DNA of 64,000 bases from Aulostomus chinensis. Its lineage: Eukaryota; Chordata; Actinopteri; Syngnathiformes; Aulostomidae. Of this stretch, positions 22,795 to 35,109 are shown in pieces. The notes below the pieces were generated by a model. It ran no database searches, was not told where the DNA came from, and was given only the letters and a program-made list of their open reading frames with translations. The first letter of the stretch is position 1. Each line of letters begins with the position of its first letter. Location of the stretch: positions 14,410,027 to 14,474,026 of the forward strand of contig JBBMOA010000017.1 in the NCBI GenBank assembly GCA_037954235.1, read 5' to 3'. The position numbers and the translations under genes are program-made.

Positions 22795-23721
22795 ATGCTT
22801 TCCAGCGAGTGATTTATGAAGGGAAAAAGTCATTAGCACCTGAGTTTGCCTCCTGTTGATTCGCACTGTGATGAGATTTGGATTACATTTGGAAGTGTAT
22901 ATTATCCTTTACATCTAAAGAAAAGGAGCACTTATTTAATGGCACAAACATTTTGAAAAGAAACATTTTGACAAAACCAAAACCCCCCCCCCAAAAAACT
23001 CAAAAAATACTTCTAAACTCGATCACCCAGTCATATTGCGTGGACTCGTCTCCATTTTGTGAAAAAAAAGCAAGTTCCCTAAAGTAAATAATTTCATTTT
23101 GGGTGAAAACTTGGTTTTAAGGAAAGAATCTGAGTAGGTTGACGGGATAGGAGAGTAACAAGTAAGATTATATTGAATGTAAGGCAGCAGGAAGTTAATG
23201 TAAGTCAATGGGACGTGTGGATTTGTGTATGGAGACCCAGCATGATGTCATCAAAACTCCAACACGTAATAAAACACATATTTGCAAACTGTCCACACAT
23301 CCATGTCCTAAATGAAACCAAGACTTTCTTCAGACAAGGACTGCCTACATCAGTCGAGGATCACATTGGCCTGGATTACAACCTGGTTATGGAAAAAGCA
23401 GTGCGCAAACCTATATTTCTCCGCTGATACCAGGATGCTTCTTTATAAATCCAAAAATTCACATTGTAATAAAAACGAGTGTCCTAATTAACACTGTGAT
23501 TGACCAACAAATGTAATATTGTTCCTTTTTCAAGACCAAAACTGGCTGGAAAAAAAAAAATGATGATGGAGCAGAAAACCCAGCACACCTGCACATTCTT
23601 TGACTCAACTGTTCCTATAAGCAAGAGCAGGAATAATGACAACATCGTGCAGTCAGGCAGCTACAACAACAGACAATGGAGACCACTGGGAATTGCAAGT
23701 TGTTCACACAGCACAGCAATA
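22795..23721. other. Non-coding block, no gene seen
   Basis: A C10-A6 patch at 22983-22998 and an A10 run near 23551-23560. The 84-codon + frame ending near 23427 shows no recognisable domain. Confidence 0.5.
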
Positions 23722-23742
23722 CCCCCCCCCCCCCCCCCCCCC
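23722..23742. repeat. Poly-C tract, C21
   Basis: Twenty-one consecutive C. Confidence 0.95.
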
Positions 23743-24195
23743 ATCACAAGGATCTGCCCCTCCACTTAAGTTTTCAGGAAGTCAAAGAGCTTAATACAAC
23801 TATGTATAAAGCAAATTGCTTAAAAAAATGACCTTTGAACCCTAATTGCCACTTTCCCGCAAGCTCCACCTGCTACATATGCAAGAATGACCCTTAAAAA
23901 ATGGAAATGACACCGCGAGGGGCTGCAAGCTGTACGGGACCACCAAGAAATTTGATACTTTGTCACTTCGCTTTAAAAACACACACACACACGCACACAC
24001 ACACTACATGTTTGCTATTAATTATATTTTCTTCTATCCATCAAGGGTTCCTGATATTCTCCTCCACGCCTCCCATTCCTGTGATGCTTGTTTGGTGCAG
24101 CTGTGAGGCTGTCAGGTGAGACACCATTAGACCGGGGTCCTGACAGGCTACAGTAATGATGTCCAATACAGAGGAGAGGCTGAATTTTTTTTTTT
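23743..24195. other. Non-coding sequence with a short (AC)n tract
   Basis: An (AC)n tract with one ACGC interruption at 23979-24004. Otherwise unique-looking sequence with no gene. Confidence 0.6.
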
Positions 24196-24225
24196 GCGCA
24201 TGCGTGCACGCACGCACTCACTCAT

Positions 24226-24281
<56 letters not shown>
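24196..24281. repeat. (AC)n microsatellite with GC-rich left edge
   Basis: A GCGCATGCGTGCACGCACGC-type edge leads into about 28 AC units. Purine-pyrimidine alternation is almost unbroken for 80 bp. Confidence 0.97.
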
Positions 24282-24283
<2 letters not shown>

Positions 24284-24332
24284 TTGCTAGGAATGCTTGA
24301 TCGACAAGATCCAGTCAGTCTAGCCTTTCTTA

Positions 24333-24334
<2 letters not shown>

Positions 24335-24386
<52 letters not shown>
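24335..24386. repeat. (CT)n microsatellite
   Basis: About 26 CT units only 53 bp after a long AC tract, forming a compound microsatellite. Long homopurine-homopyrimidine mirror sequence is the type that can form triplex (H-DNA). Confidence 0.97.
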
Positions 24387-24390
<4 letters not shown>

Positions 24391-25644
24391 CAATGCAATA
24401 CTAATTCCATTGGTCATGTTGTGGTGGAGAAAAAATAGTTGGAATGCAGCCAACATATATTTCAAAGCTTTACACAGATTATAGATGAAGATTTCCTCCC
24501 GCTGTGAGAGAAATTTGTCCAGATCAAGATATTTTTGAGAGTTTGAGGTGGGGTGGGGGTTCTACTGGTGTTGACTTCATCTTTATCTTTCTTTTTTGGC
24601 CTTATAATCTCACCAGCAGGACTAGACTGCTGCTTGTCAGAGTTGTTGTTGTTTTTTTTTTAATTATTATTTGTTCCTCCTGCATTCGCACAAAAATGTC
24701 TATAGAAGTGTAATTCTTTCCATCCCGCAAGGCTCTGTTGAGTGGAGCGACTCCACAGGCAAAGAGGATAGTTGATGTGAAGTTGGAAAATCAAATGAGG
24801 CTGTTGTGATGTTATTGTAAATGTGAACGTAAATGCTGCCAGGGTTCTATTTAGAAGAGAGATGCCAGTAATTCTCTGTGAACGCGTGCTAACATCGCCG
24901 TGGAGATCAGCTGCGTCGGCCAGAAAGAGACGGGAACAAGCTGCGAAAAATTTTTACAGCTATCTGCATTTCAGGGTCAGTCGATCTTTCCTGTGGTTTT
25001 CTACACATAACTACCTGGCCGATGATCACCAAACCGCGTGGTTGAGAATCGGTTAATTCAATTTTGAACATTTCGGAAGATGACCTTTTCTCAGAACATA
25101 CAGTGCCAGCCTTGATAAAACAAAAAAGCCAAGCAAGAACTAATGTTTCTAATATTTTTCGGGGGAAATATTCCAAGGCACGTCAGGCCCATCACAGGAA
25201 GGGAAACTTTTCATTTTAGGACTGGATCAAAAATCACGATCGCTATTTTTGAATATTGTAAGATATAACCTTCTTTTATAGGTTCACTTCTAGTTGACAT
25301 TACAGCCTGAGTTTATATCATTAATAAAGGCTTTTAAAAAATGAAGTCTGCAAAAGACCATCATGGGGGGATTCTTGATTGGTGAGCACAAACATCCGAA
25401 GATTAAAAGACACACATGCTATTCATTATTAACGCAGTTAAGTTGTGCATCAAGAGTACCGAGAGATGGAGTTTATTTTCCTTTCGGTCTCAGAATGGGA
25501 AGTAGCACAAGGGCTATACAGTGCATATGTAATCACTGACACATGGCTAGAGAATCCAGCTGCCATACTCCCATAATGCACTGCAAGTAGCATCTTCATT
25601 CCAGTGGTCTTCCCCAGTGAGTCTCCCGAAAATTACCAAAAATC
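24387..25644. other. Non-coding block, no gene seen
   Basis: Unique-looking sequence with a T9 run near 24653. Nothing coding or RNA-like. Confidence 0.5.

Positions 25645-25683
<39 letters not shown>
25645..25683. repeat. (ATC)n trinucleotide repeat
   Basis: Thirteen TCA/ATC units. It reads as poly-Met on the minus strand only because of the repeat. Confidence 0.95.
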
Positions 25684-25829
25684 CGTTTTGAAGCACAGGC
25701 TCTAAAGATGAGATCCCGTTCTCTTCCTGTTTGTGTGCCAATCTACCTTTCTAAAGCCCCATAATTCCATGCGTTCCGATGTTTTGGAAGTGAGGGAGCT
25801 GGGTTGGTCCCTCAGGGCTGTTTGCCTGC

Positions 25830-25990
25830 CTGTCTGACATCATAGACTGCGGCGTCTTCTGATCCGCCGGCACAGAGAGACGATCTGACAGGCTTAATTT
25901 ACAATGTCAGGCCTTTCAAAACCATTTCCCCCTCATGCTGACAGCAATCCTGCATTTATAAATTAGCAGAAACATTAACCTTTAGACTGA
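25830..25990. promoter_or_regulatory. Candidate conserved non-coding element
   Basis: Repeat-free block with paired words (CTGACAGGCTTAATT and AATGTCAGGCC), ATAAATTAGC and TGATTATAAC. Regulatory function is inferred from texture only. Confidence 0.28.
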
Positions 25991-27207
25991 TTATAACGTG
26001 TTCTGAGGGAGGCAAATTAACTTCCATTTGTTAATGTCAGATTTTTTGGGTTCAAACGGTACCAAAGAAAATGAAGTAAGGAGATTGAGAAGATAATGTG
26101 ATGTATCGTGTGTCTGAAAATGGAACGTTTTGTCAGGTTTTGATGATGATTTTGATATTGTTTTGGAGGTAATGTGAAGCGCGTTCCGCAGCAGGTGAAG
26201 CTTGGTAATTGCAGTCATGCTCCCAGCACAAAAGGTCTTATTGTCTTTGGAAAACCTGCTAATACAGTTTCTTTTTCTATTTCGCAAACGACGACCTTCT
26301 GATTTGCACACGGAAAACAGAGAATATTAAAAATACGTGTTAAAAAAACACGTGGCGAACATGAGAATGATTACATTGGGGTAAATATATTGTTTTCTAG
26401 ATTGTTACTTAAATGCCCCGATCAAAACCGGAAAATGTTTTCACACTGGCATATAACAGCTTGTCATGAGAAACTGTTGCAGTAATATTTGTGGCTATTA
26501 CCCTCCTAATTAGAGTCCCACAGATGGTGTTGTTTCGCAAACTTACAAGCTGAGAATCAAATTGTCATCACTGCCAAAATTAGTGATGGTTTGAGAAACC
26601 CAACCAAAAAAGAAAAAGAAAAAAAAAAGAAGAAGCATCGTTCTTTCTCACAGCCTAGTTTTCATTTTTAAAACTTTCTCTCTCTCTCTCCAAATGAAAC
26701 TGACATTAAATGGTCTTTCTTCCGTGATGAAAAAAAACCCAGGGTCTTTAGTGGTGAAACAATGGTACTTGGGTACCATATGCTGCGTTTAAACGCTGTA
26801 AGACAGCTGTGAAGCCTGAGTGTTCCTGGATGTGGGCCAGCTCCCAGAAGAAGCCTTCCACTGGTCGGAAAATGTTTCCAGTGCGAGCAGGAAGAAGCCA
26901 CTTTTCATGGAGCAACTTCCAGATGCAGAACACAAAAGGATGAGATGAGTGCATCTGTAGGCTTCAGTGTGCATTTCCCCATATGTGTGCCATTACTGTA
27001 GCGCATTTATAGTCAAGCACAATCTAAGTCGATATCTCTAATGAAGGAAGCAAGAAAGGCGAGGTTTACTGATAAAACGCCACGACTGGTCAGGGTGATC
27101 TCACAGGAAATATGTGAAATGACCTTTTAACACTGAATTGCATTGTGGAAACAATGTAAATGGATTAGGATTAAGGCAAACGAAGTCCCTGGTGCATCGA
27201 CGTCACA
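25991..27207. other. Non-coding block with one protein-like minus frame
   Basis: Contains a perfect hairpin ACGTGTT-AAAAA-AACACGT (26335-26353) and an A/G-rich patch (26608-26632). The minus frame at 26748-26954 (68 codons, containing NIFRPVEGFFWELAHIQEH) has balanced, protein-like composition. I cannot assign it to a family and chance is a real alternative. See findings. Confidence 0.4.
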
Positions 27208-27275
27208 TGACGGGCGGTGGTTACGGTTGTTAAAACACAAGACACGCCAGAGACGGGCGTTCCAATCCCATTCAG
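27208..27275 (+). mobile_element. tRNA-like SINE head (candidate)
   Basis: GGTGGTTACGGTTGTTA (27214-27230) resembles a box A region. GCGTTCCAATCCC (about 27258-27270) resembles box B (GGTTCGANTCC, two mismatches) at tRNA-like spacing. The arrangement is typical of a tRNA-derived SINE head. I cannot identify a body or tail downstream, so it is probably a decayed fragment. Confidence 0.4.
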
Positions 27276-28319
27276 GTCTTTTCTGTAACATCAGATATCG
27301 CAGCACTGACTCAAACAACAATGGTTCCTTAAACCTAACCGGACCTTGACTGTACTGGCACATCACAAAACATTATTTTCCGAAAGGAAATGCAATTTCA
27401 AGAGGTTGCTTTCAGTTTTAAAGCACAAAACAATATTAAAAACGGGATGTACTCGATTTAAATGAACACTGACCTTTATTATTTTCATTGGCGATTCAAT
27501 CATTTCACAAGTTTTAATTTTTTTTTAATCGATAATTAAGGGACTGTGTGTGAGGCCATTCGTTTTTGGTGTAGTTTTTGGCGATGGATGTCACGCCTCA
27601 ACCACCACCACGTAAAGCCATGTGGTCATTACTTATATTTTCTATATCAGGTTTGATTGGTCCAGTGACCTCTGATATTTACATTTCCCAGCACTTATTT
27701 ATTATAATTATTTATGTAATCACCACAAAAATATGTATTTTGACTTTACAAGTGGAGTAAAAGAATATCTTATATATGTATCAACTATTTTTATGTGCAG
27801 CAGGTGAGAGGTGGATATGTGGCTCCACTGGTTCTGACTCCGACTTTATTACTTACCCCCAAAGAAAATGTCTGTCAATCAAATGGTGCTGCTTCACAGA
27901 CTAGCCCAAGGGGAAGAGCGCTAGTGCACCGTCTCAACAATGCTACATTGTTTGCTAGCATATAGCATACAGCACAGCGATACGGAGGACTGGGGTATGA
28001 AGACCAGAAGGTAAGACGATCTCCTTTGTTGAGAAGAATGCAGAGGACTTTACATCGCTGAGGTGAGCCTTTACGTGACGCTTAAACGTGGTTATGATGG
28101 GGTGAGAAGTTTCCAATAACTGGATTTTTGCCTTCAGCGGGGATTAAGCTGAATTTGTGCCCAACGCTAGAATCTCGGATTACAAATCTGGATCCTGCCA
28201 AAGGCGGGTTTAACTCATCTTTGTCATTCCAGGATAATCTCCTCCCATAATACCTGTTTTGCAGTTATTCTATGTGTCATGAGTTTTATCCAAACACGGA
28301 GACGACTTGTTCGATTTTT
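27276..28319. other. A+T-rich non-coding block, no gene seen
   Basis: Unique-looking sequence. A faint tRNA-like stretch at about 27900-28005 (CCCAAGGGGAAGAGCGC followed by GGGTATGAAGACC) is too decayed to call. Confidence 0.5.
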
Positions 28320-28347
28320 TTGGTGGTGGTGGTGGTGGTGGGGGTTT
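28320..28347. repeat. (GGT)n trinucleotide repeat
   Basis: About seven GGT units ending in a G5 run, read as poly-Gly on the + strand. Confidence 0.92.
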
Positions 28348-28780
28348 GAGAGAGAGAACTGCTTGTGTGAGATTCTACCTGGTGCCAATAATTCCATTTA
28401 TCCTTTTTCGGAAGGGATTTGTGTACATTTGTTTGATGACAAAAGAAAAAGATGAGGCCCCGCTACCACCTATGAACAGAAGGGCCGAAGGTCTGAGAGA
28501 CGTTTCAGGTAGAAACTGAGGAGCAGGAGGGGAAGACAAGGTGTGAAAGAAAGAGAATGAGATATTTTCAAGGGGGAGAAGGTTGGCTTCAGATTCACTC
28601 CTCAGAGCTTTAATAAAAGGCGCTCAGTTAGCCTCCACTCATTACTATACTATGAGTATTGACTTTGGCCTAGAGTCATGACCAGATAAAATGGTGTAAG
28701 GGCTTGTCCTAAGTGATTACTCCGAATTACAAATCTGTCTGCGTGTAACCCAATGCGGCCAGTCTGCAGAGCCCTTCTCT
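28348..28780. other. Non-coding sequence, no gene seen
   Basis: Unique-looking sequence with purine-rich patches around 28517-28580. No assignable feature. Confidence 0.5.

Positions 28781-28866
<86 letters not shown>
28781..28866. repeat. (AC)n microsatellite
   Basis: Forty-three uninterrupted AC units, among the longest perfect dinucleotide tracts in the window. Confidence 0.98.
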
Positions 28867-28868
<2 letters not shown>

Positions 28869-29082
28869 GTCCACATGCATAAACACTGACAATTTGAAAA
28901 GCCTAACCAATGAGTGGATATTTTAAAGCATGCATGGGCATGAGCGGCTCACGTACACCTTGTGACACAGGAATGAACACATCCTGTACACAAACAAATG
29001 TGGAGGAGGCTGAGGAGAGAGGAGCTCTATTCATCAGCTGCCAATGATGGCAAAAGCACATGCACGACACCTCAACACACAC

Positions 29083-29084
<2 letters not shown>

Positions 29085-29113
<29 letters not shown>
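29085..29113. repeat. (AC)n microsatellite
   Basis: About 14 AC units, preceded by decayed AC words from about 29073. Confidence 0.95.
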
Positions 29114-29115
<2 letters not shown>

Positions 29116-29149
29116 CGTGCTCTCACTCCTATCCCACAGTCACACTCAG

Positions 29150-29415
29150 TCATCCAGTGTTGGTATAGTGTCTGGTCCTGACAGCTGAGTTTTAATTGGC
29201 CAGGGTGGTGCAGCACGGGCCGCTGTCATGTGGCTGGCAGTTTGAGGGGTTGTGGGACAGGCCCCACCATGGGGGCTGTCAAGCAGCCCACAGTCTCCAC
29301 GGGAACCCCCACTGTGGGTGTCCCGCCTCATTTAGGAGTACACAGACAAAGCGCCAATTAAGAAGGGCTTTAAACAATCAAACAGAGTTCCTCAGGGGCT
29401 ACAGAAACTCCACAG
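29150..29415. promoter_or_regulatory. Candidate conserved non-coding element
   Basis: GC-richer repeat-free block between two AC tracts, open on both strands. It contains TTTTAATTGGCC, CAATTAAGAAGG, AACAATCAAAC (SOX/TCF-like) and a near-palindromic region CCACAGT...ACTGTGG (about 29288-29318). Regulatory role is inferred. Confidence 0.33.
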
Positions 29416-29423
29416 GGCACTAA

Positions 29424-29447
29424 GAAAGACAGACAGACAGACACACT

Positions 29448-29477
<30 letters not shown>
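29424..29477. repeat. (GACA)n grading into (AC)n
   Basis: Four GACA units followed by about 18 AC-type units. Confidence 0.93.
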
Positions 29478-29480
<3 letters not shown>

Positions 29481-29798
29481 ATCCCTGACACAGACACATG
29501 AACATGGACAAAGATAGAAAGTTAAAAATAGGCTGATCATGACTTAATCTGAAGACATAATTGATGCTACTGTGCAGGAATTCTTGGGATTTAAAGCAGA
29601 AATGAAATACTTCTGACATCAAAACAATCCAAATTTATAAAAAAAAAAACATCTTTATTGGTTGTGCTCAAGCTTTACGTGATTTTTCTTAAATGTAAAT
29701 TTTAATTTTTTTTCTTTAGATTTCCACATAACTTTCTGATGACAATTGCAAACAATTACTGTGTTGATTAAAAAAAGAAGAAAAAGACAACACTCAGA
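29478..29798. other. A+T-rich non-coding sequence
   Basis: A10-11 run at about 29639-29650, otherwise nothing assignable. Confidence 0.5.
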
Positions 29799-29817
29799 CC
29801 CCCCCCCCCCCCCCCCC
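29799..29817. repeat. Poly-C tract, C19
   Basis: Nineteen consecutive C. Confidence 0.95.
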
Positions 29818-30601
29818 GCATGTGATTGCAAGCCACGGAAGGAAGCACCACTAACTGCTATTCCCTCTCAAAACTGATGAACCTCGCATTTTTAAGAGCA
29901 AAAGCAGTGTCTTTAATGTATATCTCTGTCACTCCCCTCCTTTTGCCCCATCTTCTACTATGAGCTTCCATATGCCACTTCCATATGGCCCTGCACCCTC
30001 TCCTGACAAGCCCATGGCTAAAGCCCATCCATCATTCTAGGGAGTGCACTCACTTGTTATCAGCTCAGCCTGGCGCTGGGGAGTGTCGGGAGCACAGACG
30101 GAGAATTGGGGATGGGAATAACAGAATTCAGGCAAATTGCCTGGGTCCCTCCTACGACTGTTTTGTCACAGAGCTGAGCATCATTTGGCTGTTGGATATT
30201 TTATTTGGGATTTTTTTTGTCGTTGTCCCCCCCCCCTCCATTCTCCGGTGATTTGAATGACATCTTCCCAAATATGAGACTGGAGATGGAAATGCTGCTG
30301 TTGCCGCTGCTGCTGAAGAGAGGCTCGATGTTGCGGGAGAATGGGAGCATGAAGCAAGTTGTCCTGGAGGGGGAGATACAGGCATGCAATCAAGCAGCAG
30401 CACTGAGACACTCTTCACCACAGTGTGGAGAAAACCTGGAAACATGAAAGGAATGATCCACACCTTGGTAGAATGAAATGAAATGAAATGAAATAGTGCA
30501 GAATGTCCATATTCACAAAGCTGTAACATCAGGTTCATACAAATGATTTATTACAAAGAAACAAGGAAAAAATTTTCCAAAAGCACCCAAGGAATCTGAA
30601 T
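29818..30601. other. Non-coding block with a short (GAAAT)n repeat
   Basis: C8-9 run near 30229-30237 and five ATGAA/GAAAT pentamers at 30471-30495. Frames open on both strands across 30150-30540 show only low-complexity composition. Confidence 0.5.
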
Positions 30602-30602
30602 T

Positions 30603-30647
<45 letters not shown>

Positions 30648-30676
30648 CACATATATATATATGTATATATGTATAT
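30602..30676. repeat. (TA)n microsatellite with TACATA interruptions
   Basis: About 37 TA-type units interrupted by C or G roughly every 10-20 bp near the right end. Confidence 0.95.
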
Positions 30677-32917
30677 CACCACCTTATACAGTAGAAAAAT
30701 AAACACAGTTCTTAAGACCAGATGCTGCCTGAATTCATGATGTTTATCAGTGCTAGTATGCAAGTATAAACATGGATCCCGAACAGTTTACATTTCTATT
30801 AGAAGACCGTGTTCTGCACTCTCTCACTATTAGAAGAAAAATATATTTTCAAGTACATGCGGCTGGAAATTGAGGGCTGCATTTTCAATTATAAGAAAAC
30901 CCTTTTTTTTTGCAAGTTATAACAGCCTCTACAAAAGTGCACACAGTATTATTTCTGCGTCTCTTAACATGTGCTGGTCCTTGCACGAGTCAGGAATCAG
31001 ATAAACAAAATACACACTGGGAAGCTTTGGTGGTTACAGGTGTAATGATTATTCAAACAGATAAAAATCACAAAAACACTCCACAGCGTATACGTCAAGA
31101 AACAAAAAAAACAAAAAAAAAAAAGGAAAGCAGTTCTGGATACACACCAGCAGTGGAAGTGGCTGTCCACAACCTCAGTCGCCAGGAAAAAATTGCATGT
31201 TGTGGCATTGTAACGTTTTATTTATTTATTTTTTTTATTGTAAACCATGTAATTTTACAGCCTGTTGAAATTCAAAGACAAAACATAAAAAAAAAAAAAT
31301 TCACCCAACGACACAAACCTTCTTAAAAACGACTCTTGAAAATGTGTCGACGCTATCCGATTAAGTTCAGGTGCCAAAGTTTTATTCGGGTTCCTTGTGG
31401 CTTGGATTAAAAATGGTGAAAGTTGAAAACAGGTCTCCTCCTGCTCGCAAAGTTTGGACCATCCATCAACCCTGAGCCTTTACCACCTAGCGGGGACTTT
31501 CACGCTATATATGGACATCATCACCTCTCCGCTTTTACTCTTGTCAGAAATGTTGATATGAAACATATATTTGGCTCAGATATGCTAAGATTGCACGAAT
31601 CTGTGGTTTGCAGAACTTTTTCCTCCTTTTTTCCCTCTTCTTCCTGGTGTTGCTATCCACTTGTGAAAAACAACCACCTTATAGAAAATACGAGGAAGAC
31701 GACGGTGCGTCTGAAAATAAAGACGAGGACGAGGGAAGCGGAGGCATTGCGGCTTCTTTTTGTGGTGTCATTGGTGCCAGACACTATCTGGAGGGACATG
31801 TAGTCTCCATCGGCCTGCCACACAGTGGTCACACTAAGGAGTCGACACGGGAGCAGAGGAGTCATTTGAAACCCCATTAACAATCACCGCATTTATTTAT
31901 GAGGCTGAGACTGTTATGTATTGTTGCTCACACCTCCTTACTTACAGAGAGTCTAGAGGATAGATGATCCTTGGCTGAGGTTTCCTGGGGAGGAAGAGAG
32001 AAGAGCCTCACTTCCTTGACTCACTGATTGCATGAATTATTGAGAATGTGTGAGGAAAAAGAACTTAAATATAATATGTGGCCTTGTTATTAGCTCCCAT
32101 CATTTTTCTTTCTCTCTTTTTTCTTTTTTAAATGAAAACCGCTGCCAGCAAACACACATCTGGAGATATTTCCTCCATGTTTCTTGCGTTTTGCAGTCCC
32201 CGCTGAACAAGATTGGGAATCAAACTTTATGACCAGCAAATTCAAATATCTCAACCAGCTCACCCTCTTCCCTGATCAAACGCTCCATGTCTGATTATGC
32301 CCATGTGTCTCCAACACGCAAGTGCTGCCAATATGGCTGCTTTTCTTCACGCTACCCGGGCGGGACGTCGCATCACCGCAGCGCCCTGATGACTTCAAAG
32401 GAGGGTAACGGCCTGCACACAACTGATGGACAGGTGGTCCGATGTAAATAAACACTCAGGCATTTTAGCATCAAAGGAGTTGAGCCATTGTTGTGGTCAG
32501 CGTTGTCTCACATGTGTCATGTCGGATGATGTGGCAGCGAGCGTGTTGGTTGTTTTGATGTACAGTGGTGCTTTTCATGACCTCTTAAAGGCTTGCGGGG
32601 AAGAGGCGGGGGCGTGCGTTCAACCACAGTGCTGAACCTCTGTCGATCAAAGTCAAATGTCAAAACAGACAATTGGGTGATATGGTATCGCAGGGAAGTT
32701 TTCCCCTTGAAAACCGAGCAGCAGCTGCTGGTTAGTGAACATTAGTCCTAAAGGAGAGTTTGACAGTGTCAGAAGAGAGCTAATAAAGAGGTCTGATTAT
32801 AAAAAACAATAAAGTTAATTCAAATTCACTGGGTCTCAACTACAGCACAGCAAGGAGCTCTTATTTTGTATCTAAAAGTAATCTACAGTATAATTCACAA
32901 ATAATCCAGGAGTGAGT
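30677..32917. other. Non-coding block, no gene seen
   Basis: A-rich runs at 31106-31125 and 31288-31300, and T-rich runs at 31218-31238. Repeat-free stretches at 31850-31960 (AACAATCACC) and 32240-32420 are mildly enhancer-like. No coding signal supported. Confidence 0.45.
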
Positions 32918-33470
32918 GTCGGTATATTTGCAGCTGTCTTAGAGGTGACAAAACCAGGACTTCATCAAGGAATTTGCAGCCACTGTTCCGGTTAAAGCGA
33001 GATGTCAAGATATTTGCTTTCGTTCTGTCGACAAAACCGGACGTACTAAGCTCAGTCGCGGGACATTCCAAGCCATCTTTTTCTGGGGATAAACCAGGTG
33101 TTTTGAGCAAAATGTCAAGAGATTTGCAGCCATTGTTCCACCGACAAAGCCTGGTATTTTTTTCAGCGAGATGTCCCGACATTTCCAGTCATTGTTCCAG
33201 GAACTAAATTGGGTGGGTGTGTTTTTTTTTAGCAAGATGTTTGGTCAACTGTCTTTCTGACTATCAAATACAGCCGGTGATACCTTAGCAACACATTGGC
33301 GACCGTCTTTATGATGACGAAAGCGACACAATGCCGGAAGATTATCCAGAGATTTCCGGACATCATAATTCTGGCGACAAAAACGGGTGTTTTTAGCGAG
33401 ACGTCGGGAAATTTGCAGCCATTGTTCCAGCCGCAACACCAAATATTTTTAGCGAGAACATTTCCCGCCT
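32918..33470 (+). repeat. Degenerate tandem array of roughly 47-67 bp units (family shared with 62.84-63.06 kb)
   Basis: Units begin with AGCGAGAYGTC-like words at about 32995, 33055, 33105, 33164, 33231, 33287, 33348, 33395 and 33451. They continue with ATTTGCAGCCATTGTTCC, then a CGACAAAACC(A/G)GG-type segment and GTGTTTTT. Copies differ widely, so the array is old or poorly homogenised. The first units are truncated. The minus and plus open frames in this interval are by-products of the repeat. I do not recognise a named satellite. Confidence 0.72.
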
Positions 33471-34649
33471 TTTTTTCACTTTGTATTTGTGTATTTATTT
33501 ATTTATTCATTCGTGCTCCAACCACGATCACGTCCTAAACTGAGCCTAACCCCGGCAGGATCACAACTCTCTTAAAACATTGCATTTTTCACTCAGGATA
33601 AAAACAAGACGCAACATTTTACCTGATTGCTGGCATTGCCGGACTAACTTCTCCAGAGATATCGAACACAAATATTTCATGGGAATAACTCCGACCCACT
33701 GTGCCGTATTCAGGCTGTATAAACCAGGTTTATGTCTCATGCTTTAAGCCTCCAGGCTGCCGTTCAAAGAGTTGTTCTGTAAGCAGTTTTTCTTTTGGCC
33801 CTTTCCACTTTCTTCTGTCCGCCATAGGCAACCATCACATTAATACATCTTTGTTTATGTTTGCTCTCAGGAGAAAGTGAGACGAGAGAAAGGGGGCGGG
33901 GTCACATCAGCAGAGGGCTTTAACTGGTCTTTTCTCAGACCCCGTTAACCAGATATGAGTATGTATGGGAGAATGACAAACAGAGCAAGAGAACTGGAGT
34001 CAGAATATTTGCACATAGTCCTCATAGCGTTCCATAGCAGGTGGTCTTGCTCAGCCACCATCTGGAGTCCTCGATGGCTAGATAACCTTAGCTATTTACA
34101 AATCCCAAACTTTGTTTAGACAATCCCTCTAAAAGCCATCTGATGGCCAAAAATACTTCAGTCTCACTTTTGTTTTTTAAACATCAAGACCTGGGAAAAG
34201 GGAAAGTCATGCTGAATTTCCCCAAAACCACAGAGAGTATACTTCTGTTGGAAATACATAAATAAACACTGAATTAGCCTACAGCTCTGCAATTACGTCT
34301 CAGACATTTTGCATACCAGAAATCAATGTCCATAAAGTGGAAATTCATGGAGCTGCATATGAATTAGTTTCTTACTAACCCCCCCCCCAAGAAACACCAA
34401 CAAAAAAAAAGTCAAAATAATCATGTAATTTACATTGCTGGGAATGTTAATCGGTACAGTTTGGTCGTGTGAGAAATGTTGTGAGAAAAAGGGAAATGTC
34501 TGCCATCAATTTAACCAAGAAAAAACATTTCTACCTTTGTGCTCATCAGCCCTAAATTACTATTCATTTCCATTTTAACTCTCATGCAGCAGCGTTGCGT
34601 ACAGCAGGTGATGAGCTGGTTCAGGAGTTGACTTGTAAACTAGGTCATT
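33471..34649. other. Non-coding sequence, no gene seen
   Basis: ATTT-type repeats at about 33490-33508 and a C10 run at 34379-34388. Otherwise unique-looking A+T-rich sequence. Confidence 0.5.
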
Positions 34650-34684
34650 TACACACACGCACGCACGCACGCACGCGCACACGC

Positions 34685-34737
<53 letters not shown>
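34650..34737. repeat. (AC)n microsatellite with (ACGC)n left part
   Basis: About 44 units; the left third is ACGC-rich and the right part pure AC. Confidence 0.97.
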
Positions 34738-34738
<1 letters not shown>

Positions 34739-35109
34739 GAGATCAACCCTCTCTGAATGTTTTTTTGTGAACCCCCCCACCACCACCATCACGCAGCTCC
34801 TCCATGATTTGGAATGTGATACGGTCCGACTGGATTAAAGCCATTTCCGCGATGTGAAATATGTGTGTCGTCAGTGCTGCTCATTCATTATTTATCCGTT
34901 TGCTCACATCTGAAACGAACCTGGAAAAAAAAAAAAACTCAAACAAAACAAAAAAAACAACAGCAATGAATTAAAAACAAACAAACAAACAAAAAACAAA
35001 GCTATTTATGGCCCTATGGGTTGGAGGAGCACTCACTGATGTCAGCTGAGAGCTGATTTACTCTGAATGTTATTAACCTTTCCCTCCCTGCAAGGCTCCG
35101 CTCACCTTG
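34738..35109. other. Non-coding sequence with an A-rich (AAAC)n patch
   Basis: A13 and AACAAACAAAC-type sequence at 34924-34999. No gene. Confidence 0.55.

Noticed and set aside
27900..28005. tRNA-like stretch (AAGGGGAAGAGCGC ... GGGTATGAAGACC)
   Set aside because: Box B has several mismatches and the spacing is too long for a tRNA head.
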